A stretch of DNA of 64,000 bases from Pedobacter sp. N36a (GCF_014472395.1 NZ_JACSZW010000002.1:186001-250000); one strand, 5' to 3'. Counted from the first letter of the stretch, positions 44,634 to 54,062 are shown. Numbers and translations: made by a program. Notes: a model not told the origin generated them from the sequence alone.

Positions 44634-44867
44634 CTAAACTTTTTCTTTAACCTCTTGTGCTGTTGCTTCATTTTCTATATCGGACAGGTTGATGTTTCTA
44701 TGGATTTCTCTTTTGACACCCTCAGAAGCATCTTTGAACTCACGAATGCCCTTTCCCAGGCCCTTTGCCAGTTCTGGAAGCTTTTTGCCGCCAAACAATA
44801 AAAGGGCCACTGCCAGGATGACCATAATTTCCCCACTGCCCATATTTAAAAATTCTGCCAACACCAT
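44634..44867 (-). CDS. tatA: Second TatA-family translocase subunit
   Basis: The 77-residue protein has the same architecture: [20 protein letters not shown] and [16 protein letters not shown]. Its tail is longer and more charged, reaching [11 protein letters not shown] and an acidic end. The preserved TatA motif, rather than a TatB-type proline hinge, suggests a TatA paralogue. It is first in the two-gene unit. The likely promoter is the TAnnTTTG box at 44891-44898. Confidence 0.9.
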   Translation of the reverse strand: MVLAEFLNMGSGEIMVILAVALLLFGGKKLPELAKGLGKGIREFKDASEGVKREIHRNINLSDIENEATAQEVKEKV

Positions 44868-44890
44868 ATCTATATCTTTAAAGGTTTTAA

Positions 44891-44898
44891 CAAAAATA
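44891..44898 (-). promoter_or_regulatory. Candidate -7 box of the tatA pair
   Basis: On the minus strand this reads TATTTTTG, matching TAnnTTTG, 23 bases before the ATG at 44867. Confidence 0.45.
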
Positions 44899-45084
44899 AT
44901 TGCAGGAGATTAAAGCTGGATTAAAACGAAATTAAAGTTTGATATAAGCTCATTGGCTGCTGCGCTTTCTAATGAACTAGCATTGCTAAGCTTGTTAATG
45001 TTTCAAATAAGAGGGGGCACAGATAGTTTAAACGCGAAATCTACTGATTTGACTAAATTATTAGTGTTATTTGATAAATAATTA

Positions 45085-45092
45085 TAATTTTG
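45085..45092 (+). promoter_or_regulatory. Candidate -7 box of the gene at 45140
   Basis: TAATTTTG matches TAnnTTTG and precedes the start codon by 47 bases, in a very A+T-rich stretch. The match could be coincidental. Confidence 0.35.
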
Positions 45093-45139
45093 GGTATAAA
45101 TTAAATTTTAAATAAATCTTCTTTTATCTTTTCGCTATC

Positions 45140-45337
45140 ATGGATCATATATTGGAACAGCCTATAATGTTTAAGAACTTAGAAATTGCAAATTTATCTA
45201 TCGGTGACAAGCTTGTCAATATAGGCGAAGTCCTGGAAATCTCAGAAAATGAAGAGTGTTATTCTTTGGTTATTGCCAGAAGAGGCCAGCGACAGGTCTG
45301 GACATTTGACAAAGAGCAAGAAGTGTACGTTTGCTAA
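45140..45337 (+). CDS. Small hypothetical protein, 65 aa
   Basis: The product is a short beta-rich soluble protein with LSIGDKLVNIGEVLEISENEE, then YSLVIARRGQRQVWTF. It resembles small KOW/SH3-like or DUF-type domains but I do not recognise the family. ATG and frame are clean, and a promoter-like box precedes it. It converges on the AraC-type gene. Confidence 0.55.
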   Translation: MDHILEQPIMFKNLEIANLSIGDKLVNIGEVLEISENEECYSLVIARRGQRQVWTFDKEQEVYVC

Positions 45338-45367
45338 TTACGATATGCTTTGATGAAAGAGAAGGTC

Positions 45368-46273
45368 TTAGCTGTAGTGCTTAAATGCAGCAGGTGTCAG
45401 TCCCGTATTCTTTTTAAAGTAATTGTTGAAATGAGCTGGGTAATCGAAACCCAGGCAATACCCAATTTCCGCTACATCCCAATCCGTTTGTTTCAACAAC
45501 GTTTTTGCTTCCTCAACTACTCTGTTGCTGATCATCTGCGTAGTGGTTTTTCCAGTATGTGATTTAATCACATAATTCAGGTGGTTTACATGAATGTGAA
45601 GCTGAGCAGCAAACTCAGATGCACTCTTCAGCTTTAAAGGGTTTTCGGGAGAATCTACCGGAAATTGTCGTTCCAGTAAATCTAGGAACTTGGGGGTAAT
45701 GTGGTCGGAAACGTCGGTAAGGGCAGGCGCAAGAGTCGCAGATTGGATCTTGATGCCTTCATGGATGATCAGCCTTAAAATACTCCTGATGACCTCATAT
45801 TTATACTCGTAATCGCTTTTTAGCTCGGCAATTAATTGCAGGAAATATCCGTTTACTCTTTGGTAAGCTGGTTCATCCAAAAAGCAGTACGGAGAGATCA
45901 TCGGATTAAACAATGGGCATATTCTTTCCAGCCCTTTTTTCAGCTCCGGCGAAATAAAAGAATCATTGAACAAACAATAATACCCTTCCTGGCTTTCAGA
46001 GGTAGATTCCCAGGAATAAGGAACTGTCGGGTTGGAGAAAACCAGGGCCGGACGATCAATTGGAATCACTTCATTTGCCACATGCAGTCGTCCTTTTCCA
46101 ATCGTCAAACAGATCTTATAATGGTCTCTGCGGTTATATGGACTCATTTTACTGCAGTAACTTCGCTCCTTCACGTTAAAATGACTTGGATTGCGCGAGG
46201 TATTTAACAATTCGACCGGAACGATTTGGTTGGTCCTTTTGTAAAACTGATCAATGGTCTCAACAATTTGCAT
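45368..46273 (-). CDS. AraC-family transcriptional regulator
   Basis: The 301-residue protein has an N-terminal cupin-like sensing domain (about 20-180). Two helix-turn-helix motifs follow at the C-terminus: ASEFAAQLHIHVNHLNYVIKS and EIGYCLGFDYPAHFNNYFKK (with GLTPAAFK at the end). The N-terminal region (SHFNVKERSYCSKMSPYNRRD) is of the type found in Bacteroidota regulators near aminopeptidase or lipid genes. It is divergent from the S9 peptidase gene 134 bases away, a natural target. The effector is unknown. Confidence 0.9.
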   Translation of the reverse strand: MQIVETIDQFYKRTNQIVPVELLNTSRNPSHFNVKERSYCSKMSPYNRRDHYKICLTIGKGRLHVANEVIPIDRPALVFSNPTVPYSWESTSESQEGYYCLFNDSFISPELKKGLERICPLFNPMISPYCFLDEPAYQRVNGYFLQLIAELKSDYEYKYEVIRSILRLIIHEGIKIQSATLAPALTDVSDHITPKFLDLLERQFPVDSPENPLKLKSASEFAAQLHIHVNHLNYVIKSHTGKTTTQMISNRVVEEAKTLLKQTDWDVAEIGYCLGFDYPAHFNNYFKKNTGLTPAAFKHYS

Positions 46274-46301
46274 AACAGGATTTATTGTGGATGGAATGTT
46301 T

Positions 46302-46309
46302 CAAAGGTA
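46302..46309 (-). promoter_or_regulatory. Candidate -7 box of the AraC-family gene
   Basis: On the minus strand this is TACCTTTG, which fits TAnnTTTG, 28 bases upstream of ATG 46273. Confidence 0.45.
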
Positions 46310-46407
46310 ACTTTTACGCGATAGTTTAGCAAGCCTTCATTTAGAATCCCATTTTTGTGTACTAACTTATATCGAATGACATTCAACGTCATGGATACTC
46401 AAAAAAA

Positions 46408-48849
46408 ATGATACAGACCGAAAACTACAAACCGATCACTAAAACCTTGCTCAGCGTATTGCTGATGGCAGGTTTAAGTACCCAAGGATTTGCGCAGGAG
46501 AACCTGACTTACCAATTACCTCCTAAAAGCATTGTTGACCTGGTAGATGCGCCGACAAGCCCAACGGTACGTTTTAATAAAGACGGAAGCTTGATGCTGC
46601 TGCTTTCCTCACCAGGATATGCTTCCATCGAGCAGGTAGCTCAACCTGTAATTGGTTTGGCAGGCATTAGGATCAATCCTGCTAATAATTCTACGGAAGG
46701 AGAGGTTTCAGGCATTTACAGCGATCTGAGGATTAAAGACCTGAAAACCGCTAAAGAAAATAAGGTTGCCGGATTGCCGGAGAAAATGAGAATGACCAAT
46801 ATTAGCTGGAATGCAGATGGGAACTTTTTTGCATTCAGCAACAACACTTTAAAAGGGGTAGAGCTTTGGCTGGTGGATGTTAAAAATTTAAAAGCCAGCA
46901 GACTGACCAATGGTTTACTGAATGATGCCTATGGCACAACTTTACAATGGCATCCGGATGGCAAGCGTATTCTTGCTCAGTTTATCCTTCCATCCCGTGG
47001 AGATAAACCGGTAGAAAATATCGTACCTACAGGGCCGGTAGTTCAGGAAAATCTGGGCGTAGTAACCCCTTCTAGAACGTATCAAAACTTATTAAAAAAC
47101 ACCTACGACCAGGATCTGATGGGTTATTACCTCAGCTCAGAACTTCAGGAAGTAGACCTGAATGGCAAAACCACTAAAATTGCCGGCCCAGCCATTTATC
47201 GCAAGGCTGCCTATTCACCAGACGGGAATTTCCTGATGGTACAAACCATTGAGAAACCTTATTCTTATTTGGTTCCTATTTATTATTTCCCTTTCAAAAC
47301 CACCATCCTGAATCCTCAGGGACAATTGGTAAAAGAACTGTACCATGCACCCCTAGCGGAGAAATTGCCAACAGGTTTTGATGCCGTAGCCATGGGCCCA
47401 CGTGCTTATGAATGGAGAAGTGATGCCGCTGCAACGATCGTCTGGGCCGAAGCTCAGGATAAAGGCGATCCAAACCTGAAATCAGAAGTCCGCGATGCGT
47501 TATTTATGCTGAAAGCACCTTTTACAGCAGCTCCTCAAAAGCTGTACAGTATGGCTTCAAGGTATAGTGGCGTGGAATGGGGCAATCAGAACTACGCCCT
47601 GGTACAAGAACAATGGAGGAAAGACCGTGCTCAAAAAATGACGCTGATCAATCCAGAAAGCGGTAAAGTAGTCAAAGTGATTTCTACCAGATCTTCGGAA
47701 GATACCTATACAGATCCTGGAGATTTCATTTACGGTAAAGGGCCTTTCTCCGCAAAAGTATTGTTGTTTGATAAAGGTGCTCCAGGAGTAATATTCACTA
47801 AAGGAGCAGGTGCTTCTCCACAAGGCGATCGCCCTTTTATCCTGAAATGGAACCTGATTTCTAATCAACAGGATACTTTGTTCAAATCTAAATCTCCATA
47901 TTACGAAGAGCCAGTGTTCTTTAACAATACGGGAAAGGTGTATATCTCGAGAGAATCTACGGAAGAAACGCCTAATATTTTTGCAGTCAACCTGAAGAAC
48001 AAATCAGAACAGGCTTTAACCAGTTTTACTGATCCTTATCCGAGTTTAAAAGGCGTGCAAAAGACCTTGCTTTCTTACCCTCGTAAAGATGGAATTAAGC
48101 TTTCTGCTACTTTATACCTGCCAAAAGATTTCAAAAAAGAAAACGGCCCATTACCGGTATTGATCTGGGCCTATCCTCGTGAATTTAAAAGTCTGGCGGC
48201 TGCCGGACAGGTAAAAGGATCTCCGTACCGCTTCACCAGGCTGGCTTTCCGCTCACCGGTATTCTGGGTAACCAGAGGGTATGCGGTATTGGATCAGGCA
48301 GATATGCCGATTGTTGGTGAGGGAAAAGAAGAGCCTAATGATACTTTCTTACAGCAGATTGAAGACAATGCAACCGCTTTGATCAATTATGTGGTAGATA
48401 TGGGCGTAGCGGATAGAGGTAGAATTGCAGTAGGAGGTCACTCTTATGGCGCATTCATGACTGCTAATTTATTGGCACATACCAATCTATTTGCTGCCGG
48501 AATTGCCAGAAGTGGTGCTTACAACCGTACCTTGACCCCTTTTGGTTTCCAGGTAGAGGCGCGTACTTATTGGCAGGCCATGGATGTTTACAATAAAATG
48601 TCGCCATTTAATTATGCGGATAAAATCAAAACGCCCTTATTGATGACTCACGGTATTGACGACGAGAATTCAGGAACTTTCCCGATTCAAAGTGAGCGCT
48701 TGTATAGTGCGATCAAAGGCCATGGCGGTACGGTGAGATTGGTGTTGCTGCCGAAAGAATTTCATGGTTACAGAAGCAGAGAATCAATTCTGCATACGTT
48801 CTGGGAGCAAGATCAGTGGTTAGAGCAATACGTAAAGAATAAAAAATAA
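46408..48849 (+). CDS. Secreted S9-family (prolyl oligopeptidase-like) serine peptidase
   Basis: The 813-residue enzyme has a signal peptide (to about residue 29) and a long beta-propeller with repeated DG strands. The alpha/beta hydrolase domain (about 560-813) has nucleophile S679 in GGHSYGAFM, the acid in HGIDDENSGT and the histidine in EFHGY. The GGHSYG...SGAYNRTLTPFGFQ segment resembles plant-type glutamyl endopeptidases of S9. It should cleave peptides in the periplasm. It is divergent from an AraC regulator and converges with another exopeptidase gene, forming a peptide-degradation neighbourhood. Confidence 0.92.
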   Translation: MIQTENYKPITKTLLSVLLMAGLSTQGFAQENLTYQLPPKSIVDLVDAPTSPTVRFNKDGSLMLLLSSPGYASIEQVAQPVIGLAGIRINPANNSTEGEVSGIYSDLRIKDLKTAKENKVAGLPEKMRMTNISWNADGNFFAFSNNTLKGVELWLVDVKNLKASRLTNGLLNDAYGTTLQWHPDGKRILAQFILPSRGDKPVENIVPTGPVVQENLGVVTPSRTYQNLLKNTYDQDLMGYYLSSELQEVDLNGKTTKIAGPAIYRKAAYSPDGNFLMVQTIEKPYSYLVPIYYFPFKTTILNPQGQLVKELYHAPLAEKLPTGFDAVAMGPRAYEWRSDAAATIVWAEAQDKGDPNLKSEVRDALFMLKAPFTAAPQKLYSMASRYSGVEWGNQNYALVQEQWRKDRAQKMTLINPESGKVVKVISTRSSEDTYTDPGDFIYGKGPFSAKVLLFDKGAPGVIFTKGAGASPQGDRPFILKWNLISNQQDTLFKSKSPYYEEPVFFNNTGKVYISRESTEETPNIFAVNLKNKSEQALTSFTDPYPSLKGVQKTLLSYPRKDGIKLSATLYLPKDFKKENGPLPVLIWAYPREFKSLAAAGQVKGSPYRFTRLAFRSPVFWVTRGYAVLDQADMPIVGEGKEEPNDTFLQQIEDNATALINYVVDMGVADRGRIAVGGHSYGAFMTANLLAHTNLFAAGIARSGAYNRTLTPFGFQVEARTYWQAMDVYNKMSPFNYADKIKTPLLMTHGIDDENSGTFPIQSERLYSAIKGHGGTVRLVLLPKEFHGYRSRESILHTFWEQDQWLEQYVKNKK

Positions 48850-48860
48850 GAATTAAATTA

Positions 48861-48896
48861 AAAATGCCCTTCCGATTTATTCGAAAGGGCATTTTT
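48861..48896. terminator. Bidirectional intrinsic terminator
   Basis: An 11-bp stem (48861-48871 with 48885-48895) with A-rich and T-rich ends separates the convergent peptidase genes. Confidence 0.85.
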
Positions 48897-48914
48897 AGTA
48901 TAGAAGAATAAAGA

Positions 48915-50504
48915 CTAGTTGATGCCGCCTTTACGTGTTGGCTTCACTTGCGGAGGCCATACACCTGGTTCTCCGGTTCTTGGATTAACGGGTAAAATGC
49001 TTTTCTCTCTGGAGGTCGTTTGCGGGTCTTCACTCGCCATATAGGCTAGAATTGCAGTCAATATGGCATTGCTTCTCACATCATCAAAAACTACTTTATC
49101 ATAAGTGTCTCTGTTGGTATGCCAGGTATAAGTTCCGTAAGACCAGCTATTGGAGCTCAGCGAGAAAGCGGGTACACCTGCAGCTACAAAGGACGCATAG
49201 TCTGAACCACCACCACCAGGAGTACCAGGGAAAGTGGTTGCGATCTGTTTTCTAATTTCTTCGGGCACAGCCGATAACCATTTTCCTAAATAAGAATAAG
49301 AGTTTAAAAAGCCTTGTCCGGCAAGGTTAACCACGCGGCCGGTACCATTGTCCTGGTTAAATACCACCTGGATATTTTTAATAATTTCCGGATGATCTTC
49401 TACAAATGCCCTTGAGCCGTTTAGCCCTTGTTCTTCACTTCCCCAGTGGCCTACAAGGATAGTTCTTTTCGGGTTTGGGTAGATCTTTTTCAAAATACGG
49501 ATGGCTTCCATCATGGTGATGGTCCCTGTTCCGTTATCTGTTGCGCCGGTGCCACCATCCCAAGAGTCGAAATGTGCGGAAAGGATGACATATTCATTCG
49601 GTTTTTCTGTTCCTTTGATCTCTGCAATGGTGTTAAAGGTAGGAACAACGCCCAATTCTTTAGAACCTACATTTACACTGATTTTAGGTTTGTTACCTGA
49701 TTCGGTTAGTCTGTACAGCAAACCGTAATCTTCTAAGGAGATGTCGATAGAAGGGATTTTTGTGGTATTTGCACCAAAGATTTTATTGACACCGAATCCA
49801 GAAGACCAGTTGCTGGTCACGACACCCAGTGCCCCAGCACTTTCGAATGCCAGTGCCAAAGCTTTCAGGTTAAGCCCGGTTTTGCTGATGCGGGAGCGCC
49901 AGGCATTGGTTTGTTCGGTTCTGTCTTTTTTCATTTTCTCGAAAGACTCCGGAGTCGCAAACTCCTGCCAGTTATAGTCTGGTCTGCCGGTAGGTTGATT
50001 CATGGAAAACATCACGAATTTCCCTTTTACACTTGGTAACCAGCTTTTGAAGGATACAGAATCGGGTAGGTCAGGATAAATGATCATTTCCCCAACCACG
50101 GCCTTTCCTTTTGTGCTTGGACTCCAGGCCAGTTGCATGCCTTCCAGAGATTTTATACGAGGATAAACCATGTCAATATGAGAAATTCCACGTTCCCAGC
50201 CACGCCATTCTCCCCATTGTTCGTTTTTAGCTGGAATACCCCAGCTGGTATATTTTGCGACCGCCCAGTCGTTGGCCTGTTTCATCTGAGGAGAGCCTAC
50301 GAGTCTGGGGCCCACCATATCTAAGAGCTCATGGGCGAGCTTTTCCAGTTGAGAGTTTTCCGTGGCTTCCTTGACGATCAGGTCAATAGTTTCCTTTTTA
50401 GTTTGTGCATAGCTGACGTTTCCAGCGATCAGCATCGCCATAAAGAAGGCAGCGGTTGCCTTTTTTAATCCATTAACAGGAGGGGTTGTTGGTTTGGTTT
50501 TCAT
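48915..50504 (-). CDS. Secreted M28-family zinc metallopeptidase
   Basis: The 529-residue protein has a signal peptide (to about residue 33). The catalytic core has the metal ligands of M28 peptidases: histidine and aspartate in SAHFDSWDGGTGATDNGTG, the glutamate pair in WGSEEQGLNGS, aspartate in NQDNGTG and histidine in YTWHTNRDTYD. A PA-type domain is inserted before the core (about 150-270). M28 enzymes are aminopeptidases or carboxypeptidases acting outside the cytoplasm. The length is usual for the PA-containing subgroup. The last 30 residues include a proline-rich tail. Confidence 0.92.
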   Translation of the reverse strand: MKTKPTTPPVNGLKKATAAFFMAMLIAGNVSYAQTKKETIDLIVKEATENSQLEKLAHELLDMVGPRLVGSPQMKQANDWAVAKYTSWGIPAKNEQWGEWRGWERGISHIDMVYPRIKSLEGMQLAWSPSTKGKAVVGEMIIYPDLPDSVSFKSWLPSVKGKFVMFSMNQPTGRPDYNWQEFATPESFEKMKKDRTEQTNAWRSRISKTGLNLKALALAFESAGALGVVTSNWSSGFGVNKIFGANTTKIPSIDISLEDYGLLYRLTESGNKPKISVNVGSKELGVVPTFNTIAEIKGTEKPNEYVILSAHFDSWDGGTGATDNGTGTITMMEAIRILKKIYPNPKRTILVGHWGSEEQGLNGSRAFVEDHPEIIKNIQVVFNQDNGTGRVVNLAGQGFLNSYSYLGKWLSAVPEEIRKQIATTFPGTPGGGGSDYASFVAAGVPAFSLSSNSWSYGTYTWHTNRDTYDKVVFDDVRSNAILTAILAYMASEDPQTTSREKSILPVNPRTGEPGVWPPQVKPTRKGGIN

Positions 50505-50612
50505 GATTTCTCAATTTAGGCATAAATGCTTCTATCCCATCAAAAAGTAACAAATTTGATACAATTGGTCGGTTTTAAAAAATCAAAAGGTTATCTTCGC
50601 AGAAAAAATTAA

Positions 50613-51296
50613 ATGCTGGAAATTGTATATCAGGACGATCATCTGATTGCCATCAATAAACCTCATGGCTTATTGGTTCACCGTTCTTCTATTGCTAGTG
50701 ATGCCACAGAATTTGCACTGCAAATGCTAAGGGATCAGATCAATAAGTATGTTAGCCCTGTACATCGTTTAGATCGTAAAACCAGTGGTTTGCTGCTTTT
50801 TGCTTTCGATAAAGAGACGGAAATAGCCATGCACCAGCAGTTTCAAAATGCGGAAGTGGAAAAAAAATACCTGGCAGTTTTGAGAGGTTATGCGCCTGAT
50901 AGCTTGGAGATCGACTATCCATTGGCCAAAGAAAATGGCAATATGCAGGCAGCATTTACCGCTTTTGTGACTTTACAGCGCGCTGAGCTGGAGGTCGCCC
51001 TTGGAAAACACCCAACATCCAGATATTCCTTAGTGGAAGCTACGCCAACCACAGGAAGAATGCATCAACTGCGCAGACACTTTGCACATATCTTTTATCC
51101 GATTATCGGTGATCGCAAGCATGGCTGCAATAAACAAAACAAGTTTTTCAAAGAGCAGTGGGAGATGACGACGATGTTGCTGCATGCTTCAGAGTTGAAG
51201 TTTGTACACCCAGTGACCAAAGAAACCATCCATTTAAAAGCGAATGTTCAGGACGAGTTTAAAAGGGTCATGGAACTGATGAGCTGGACGCTTTAA
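50613..51296 (+). CDS. truC: tRNA pseudouridine synthase, TruC-like
   Basis: The 227-residue protein matches E. coli TruC along its length: MLEIVYQDDHLIAINKPHGLLVHRS, the catalytic D54 in HRLDRKTSG, LAVLRGY, YSLVEATPTTGRMHQLRRHFAHI, YPIIGDRKHG and LLHASELKF. TruC makes pseudouridine at position 65 of tRNA. The RluA-family S4 domain is absent, as in TruC. TATCTTCG upstream at about 50592-50599 is one base off the -7 consensus. The assignment to TruC rather than another RluA-type enzyme is good but not proven. Confidence 0.88.
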   Translation: MLEIVYQDDHLIAINKPHGLLVHRSSIASDATEFALQMLRDQINKYVSPVHRLDRKTSGLLLFAFDKETEIAMHQQFQNAEVEKKYLAVLRGYAPDSLEIDYPLAKENGNMQAAFTAFVTLQRAELEVALGKHPTSRYSLVEATPTTGRMHQLRRHFAHIFYPIIGDRKHGCNKQNKFFKEQWEMTTMLLHASELKFVHPVTKETIHLKANVQDEFKRVMELMSWTL

Positions 51297-51343
51297 CCTG
51301 TTTTTTATTTTAGAATAGCTCTACTACATTTAAACTCAATACC

Positions 51344-51805
51344 ATGTTTTCAAAAGATCAGGCTGCACAATTAAAACAGTCTTTCTGGACTACCTTCGGA
51401 CAATATATTGCGCCTCACCAATCTGCTGAAGGGATGAGAATCAATTGGGTGAATTATAAGACAGGAATAAAGTACCTTCATTTTAAAATGTCTGTCGACA
51501 AGAAGTCCGCTTACATTGCGATTGAGATGTCTCATCCTGATCCAGGAATGCAGGAGTTGATTTTTGAGCAGTTTACTGCTTTTAAAACGATGCTGCATAC
51601 GAGCCTGGGGGAAGAATGGGACTGGGAATTACTGACTGTAGATGAACATTATAAAACAGTGAGCAGGATTGTGAAGCACCTTCCGGATGTGAGCATTTTT
51701 AAAGAATCAGACTGGCCGGCATTGATCTCTTTTCTAAAACCAAGATTGATTGCATTAGACGAGTTCTGGTGTGATGCGAAGGATGGTTTTGATACTTTTA
51801 AATAG
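51344..51805 (+). CDS. DUF4268 family protein
   Basis: The 153-residue protein has FSKDQAAQLKQSFWTTFGQY at the start, then GMRINWVNYKTGIKYLHFKM, KSAYIAIEMSHPD and EEWDWELLTVDEH, the pattern of DUF4268. The family occurs alone in Bacteroidota and fused to nuclease domains in other bacteria. No nuclease motif is present here. The function is unknown; a role in DNA or protein modification has not been shown. It follows truC by 47 bases in the same direction. Confidence 0.82.
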   Translation: MFSKDQAAQLKQSFWTTFGQYIAPHQSAEGMRINWVNYKTGIKYLHFKMSVDKKSAYIAIEMSHPDPGMQELIFEQFTAFKTMLHTSLGEEWDWELLTVDEHYKTVSRIVKHLPDVSIFKESDWPALISFLKPRLIALDEFWCDAKDGFDTFK

Positions 51806-52000
51806 TTAATGAAATTCACCGAAATGCCAGAGTATTACAGGTGGGGCATGTGGAAAGCACTTATGTCCCCAATTCACCCCATTTGAATAGGGAAAGTGTA
51901 AGGCCTAAAATCGTTTCATGAACTCACAATAAGGTCTAATTGATTTAGGCAAAATTCTTCAAACATCGTCAATAAAACTAATTATTATAGCAAATAATAC

Positions 52001-52008
52001 TATATTTG
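52001..52008 (+). promoter_or_regulatory. Candidate -7 box of the radical SAM/DUF4130 pair
   Basis: TATATTTG matches TAnnTTTG exactly, 18 bases before ATG 52027. The preceding 220 bases contain no gene, so it is a convincing position for the promoter of the two-gene unit. Confidence 0.55.
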
Positions 52009-52026
52009 TTAGTAAATTATAGAATT

Positions 52027-53283
52027 ATGTCTGAACGGATTAGAGAAAAGCTGAATATCCTTGCTGATGCTGCAAAATACGATGTATCCTGCTCTTCAAG
52101 TGGAGGAACAAGGAAGAACGACAATAAAGGTCTAGGTGATAGCCACGCTTCAGGAATTTGCCACACCTATACTGAAGATGGTCGCTGTGTTTCTCTTTTG
52201 AAAATTCTCCTGACCAATCATTGCATCTATGATTGTGCTTTCTGTGTTTCCAGAAAGAGCAATGATATAGAACGTGCAGCTTTTACCGTAGAAGAAGTGG
52301 TTTCCCTCACCATCAATTTTTACAGAAGAAACTTTATCGAAGGACTTTTTTTAAGCTCCGGAATTTTTAAGAATGCTGATTTTACCATGGAGCGCTTATT
52401 GAAGGTGGTGAAGAAACTAAGGCTTGAAGAGCGTTTTAATGGGTATATCCACCTGAAAACAATTCCTGGTGCAAGCGAAGAGCTCATTAGAGAAGCTGGA
52501 CTGTATGCAGATAGAATGAGTATCAATCTGGAGATGCCGACAGAAAGTGGTCTTAAATTACTTGCTCCGGAAAAGAACCATGAGGATGTGAAGCGACCAC
52601 TTGCCTTGGTGCAAAATCAAATCATACAGTTTAAAGATGAGAAAAAGCTAATTAAGAGTACCCCTAAATTTGTGCCTGCGGGTCAAAGTACCCAGATGGT
52701 GATCGGAGCAACTCCGGAAACAGATAAAGATATTATGCATACCGCAGATGCATTCTATAGAAATTTCTCGCTGAAAAGAGTTTACTATTCTGGATATATT
52801 CCTATTAGTTACGACAATCGCCTGCCACTGATTGGCACTCAACCTCCATTAATTCGTGAGAATAGATTGTATCAAACGGACTGGCTCATGCGCTTTTATG
52901 GTTTTCATGTAAATGAACTCCTGAATGATGCGAATCCTCATTTGGATGTAGATGTGGATCCGAAGTTGAGCTGGGCATTAAGGAACCTTCAGTATTTCCC
53001 AATAGACATCAATGTGGCTGCCTATAAAATGATCCTGCGTATTCCAGGAATTGGTGTGAGCTCTGCAAAAAAAATCGTACAGGCTAGAAAATTCGGAAAA
53101 TTACGCATTGATCAATTGAAAAAAATAGGGGTGGCCTATAACAGGGCAAAACACTTCATCAAGTGTTCAGATAGCCCTTATCAGATGAAAGATTACCAGG
53201 CTACACAAATCAAGTCATTCATACTAGCGGAAAGCCAGGGTAAATATGCTAAGATTGATGTTCAGCAATTGATTTTGTTTTAA
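52027..53283 (+). CDS. Radical SAM/helix-hairpin-helix protein of the UDG-linked type (TIGR03916-like)
   Basis: From ATG 52027 the 418-residue protein reads MSERIREKLNILADAAKYD. Its radical SAM cluster motif is C66-x3-C70-x2-C73 (NHCIYDCAFCV), binding a 4Fe-4S cluster. Residues about 335-385 form helix-hairpin-helix DNA-binding segments (ILRIPGIGVSSAKKIVQAR and IDQLKKIGVAY). The family is annotated as a putative DNA modification/repair protein encoded next to uracil-DNA glycosylase-like or DUF4130 proteins. The reaction is unknown. The next gene lies 15 bases downstream, so the two are co-expressed. Confidence 0.9.
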   Translation: MSERIREKLNILADAAKYDVSCSSSGGTRKNDNKGLGDSHASGICHTYTEDGRCVSLLKILLTNHCIYDCAFCVSRKSNDIERAAFTVEEVVSLTINFYRRNFIEGLFLSSGIFKNADFTMERLLKVVKKLRLEERFNGYIHLKTIPGASEELIREAGLYADRMSINLEMPTESGLKLLAPEKNHEDVKRPLALVQNQIIQFKDEKKLIKSTPKFVPAGQSTQMVIGATPETDKDIMHTADAFYRNFSLKRVYYSGYIPISYDNRLPLIGTQPPLIRENRLYQTDWLMRFYGFHVNELLNDANPHLDVDVDPKLSWALRNLQYFPIDINVAAYKMILRIPGIGVSSAKKIVQARKFGKLRIDQLKKIGVAYNRAKHFIKCSDSPYQMKDYQATQIKSFILAESQGKYAKIDVQQLILF

Positions 53284-53297
53284 CCCGACAATGACCA

Positions 53298-54062
53298 ATG
53301 ATATACGTGATCGATGGAAGCTTAGAAAGCTTGCTTTGTGCAGTCTTTGAATGGTTTGAAAGAAAACCGGGAAAGGTCAGCCTTCAGTTAGAAAAACACC
53401 ACCAGCCAGATGCTTTTAGTGTGGAATTTTATGTACATAATGATAGCAAAAAAGCTGATCGGGTATGGACAGGGTTAAAAAAGAAATTAAATGCAGGCTG
53501 GATGAGGAGATTCTACTGCACTTTTCTTTCAGAATCTACTCAAGCTTATAACAGTTTATTTGAGTTTAGCTGCTATATATTTTCCAACCCAGTCGGGGCA
53601 GCAGCTAATTATGGTAATGTCCATGTACTGACGGTTGCACAAACCGCTAAGAAGGTAGAACGAGAAAAACATAGGATGGAGGCTTTCATCAGGTTTCAGC
53701 TTTCTGCAGATGGAATTTTCTACTGTGGAGTTGACCCAGACTTTAATGTACTCCCTTTAATTATGAACCATTTTAAGCATCGCTATGCGGATCAGCACTG
53801 GATCATTTATGATTTAAAAAGGCATTACGGCTTGTATTATAACCTAGAACAAGTAGAAGAAGTAAGCCTAAATCCAGAAGAGGAGAAAAATCTGAACAGA
53901 CCTACAGCAGCGCTTCAGGACGGTAAAGAGCATCTGTACGCCACGTTATGGAAAGACTATTTTAAAAGTACTAATATTGTGGCCAGAAAAAACACCAAAT
54001 TACACCTGCAGCATGTCCCTAAAAGGTACTGGAAATACCTTACGGAAAAAACAGGTACTTAA
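53298..54062 (+). CDS. DUF4130 (TIGR03915-like) DNA metabolism protein without UDG domain
   Basis: The 254-residue protein begins MIYVIDGSLESLLCAVFEWF and contains AANYGNVHVLTVAQTAKKVEREKHRMEAFIRF (family hallmark with R-E-x-H-R-M-x-A-F) and FYCGVDPDFNVLPLIMNHFKHRY. It continues to WIIYDLKRHYGLYYN and the C-terminal LHLQHVPKRYWKYLTEK. This is DUF4130, which in many bacteria is fused to a uracil-DNA glycosylase-like domain. Here the gene ends at the DUF4130 part. It is paired with the radical SAM/HhH protein. The role in DNA metabolism is inferred from context in other genomes. Confidence 0.9.
   Translation: MIYVIDGSLESLLCAVFEWFERKPGKVSLQLEKHHQPDAFSVEFYVHNDSKKADRVWTGLKKKLNAGWMRRFYCTFLSESTQAYNSLFEFSCYIFSNPVGAAANYGNVHVLTVAQTAKKVEREKHRMEAFIRFQLSADGIFYCGVDPDFNVLPLIMNHFKHRYADQHWIIYDLKRHYGLYYNLEQVEEVSLNPEEEKNLNRPTAALQDGKEHLYATLWKDYFKSTNIVARKNTKLHLQHVPKRYWKYLTEKTGT

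Noticed and set aside
44930..45080. Open plus-strand stretch of about 45 codons before the 65-aa gene
   Set aside because: It has no proper start codon, ends in A+T-rich DNA and shows no known motif. Long open stretches are expected by chance at this length.
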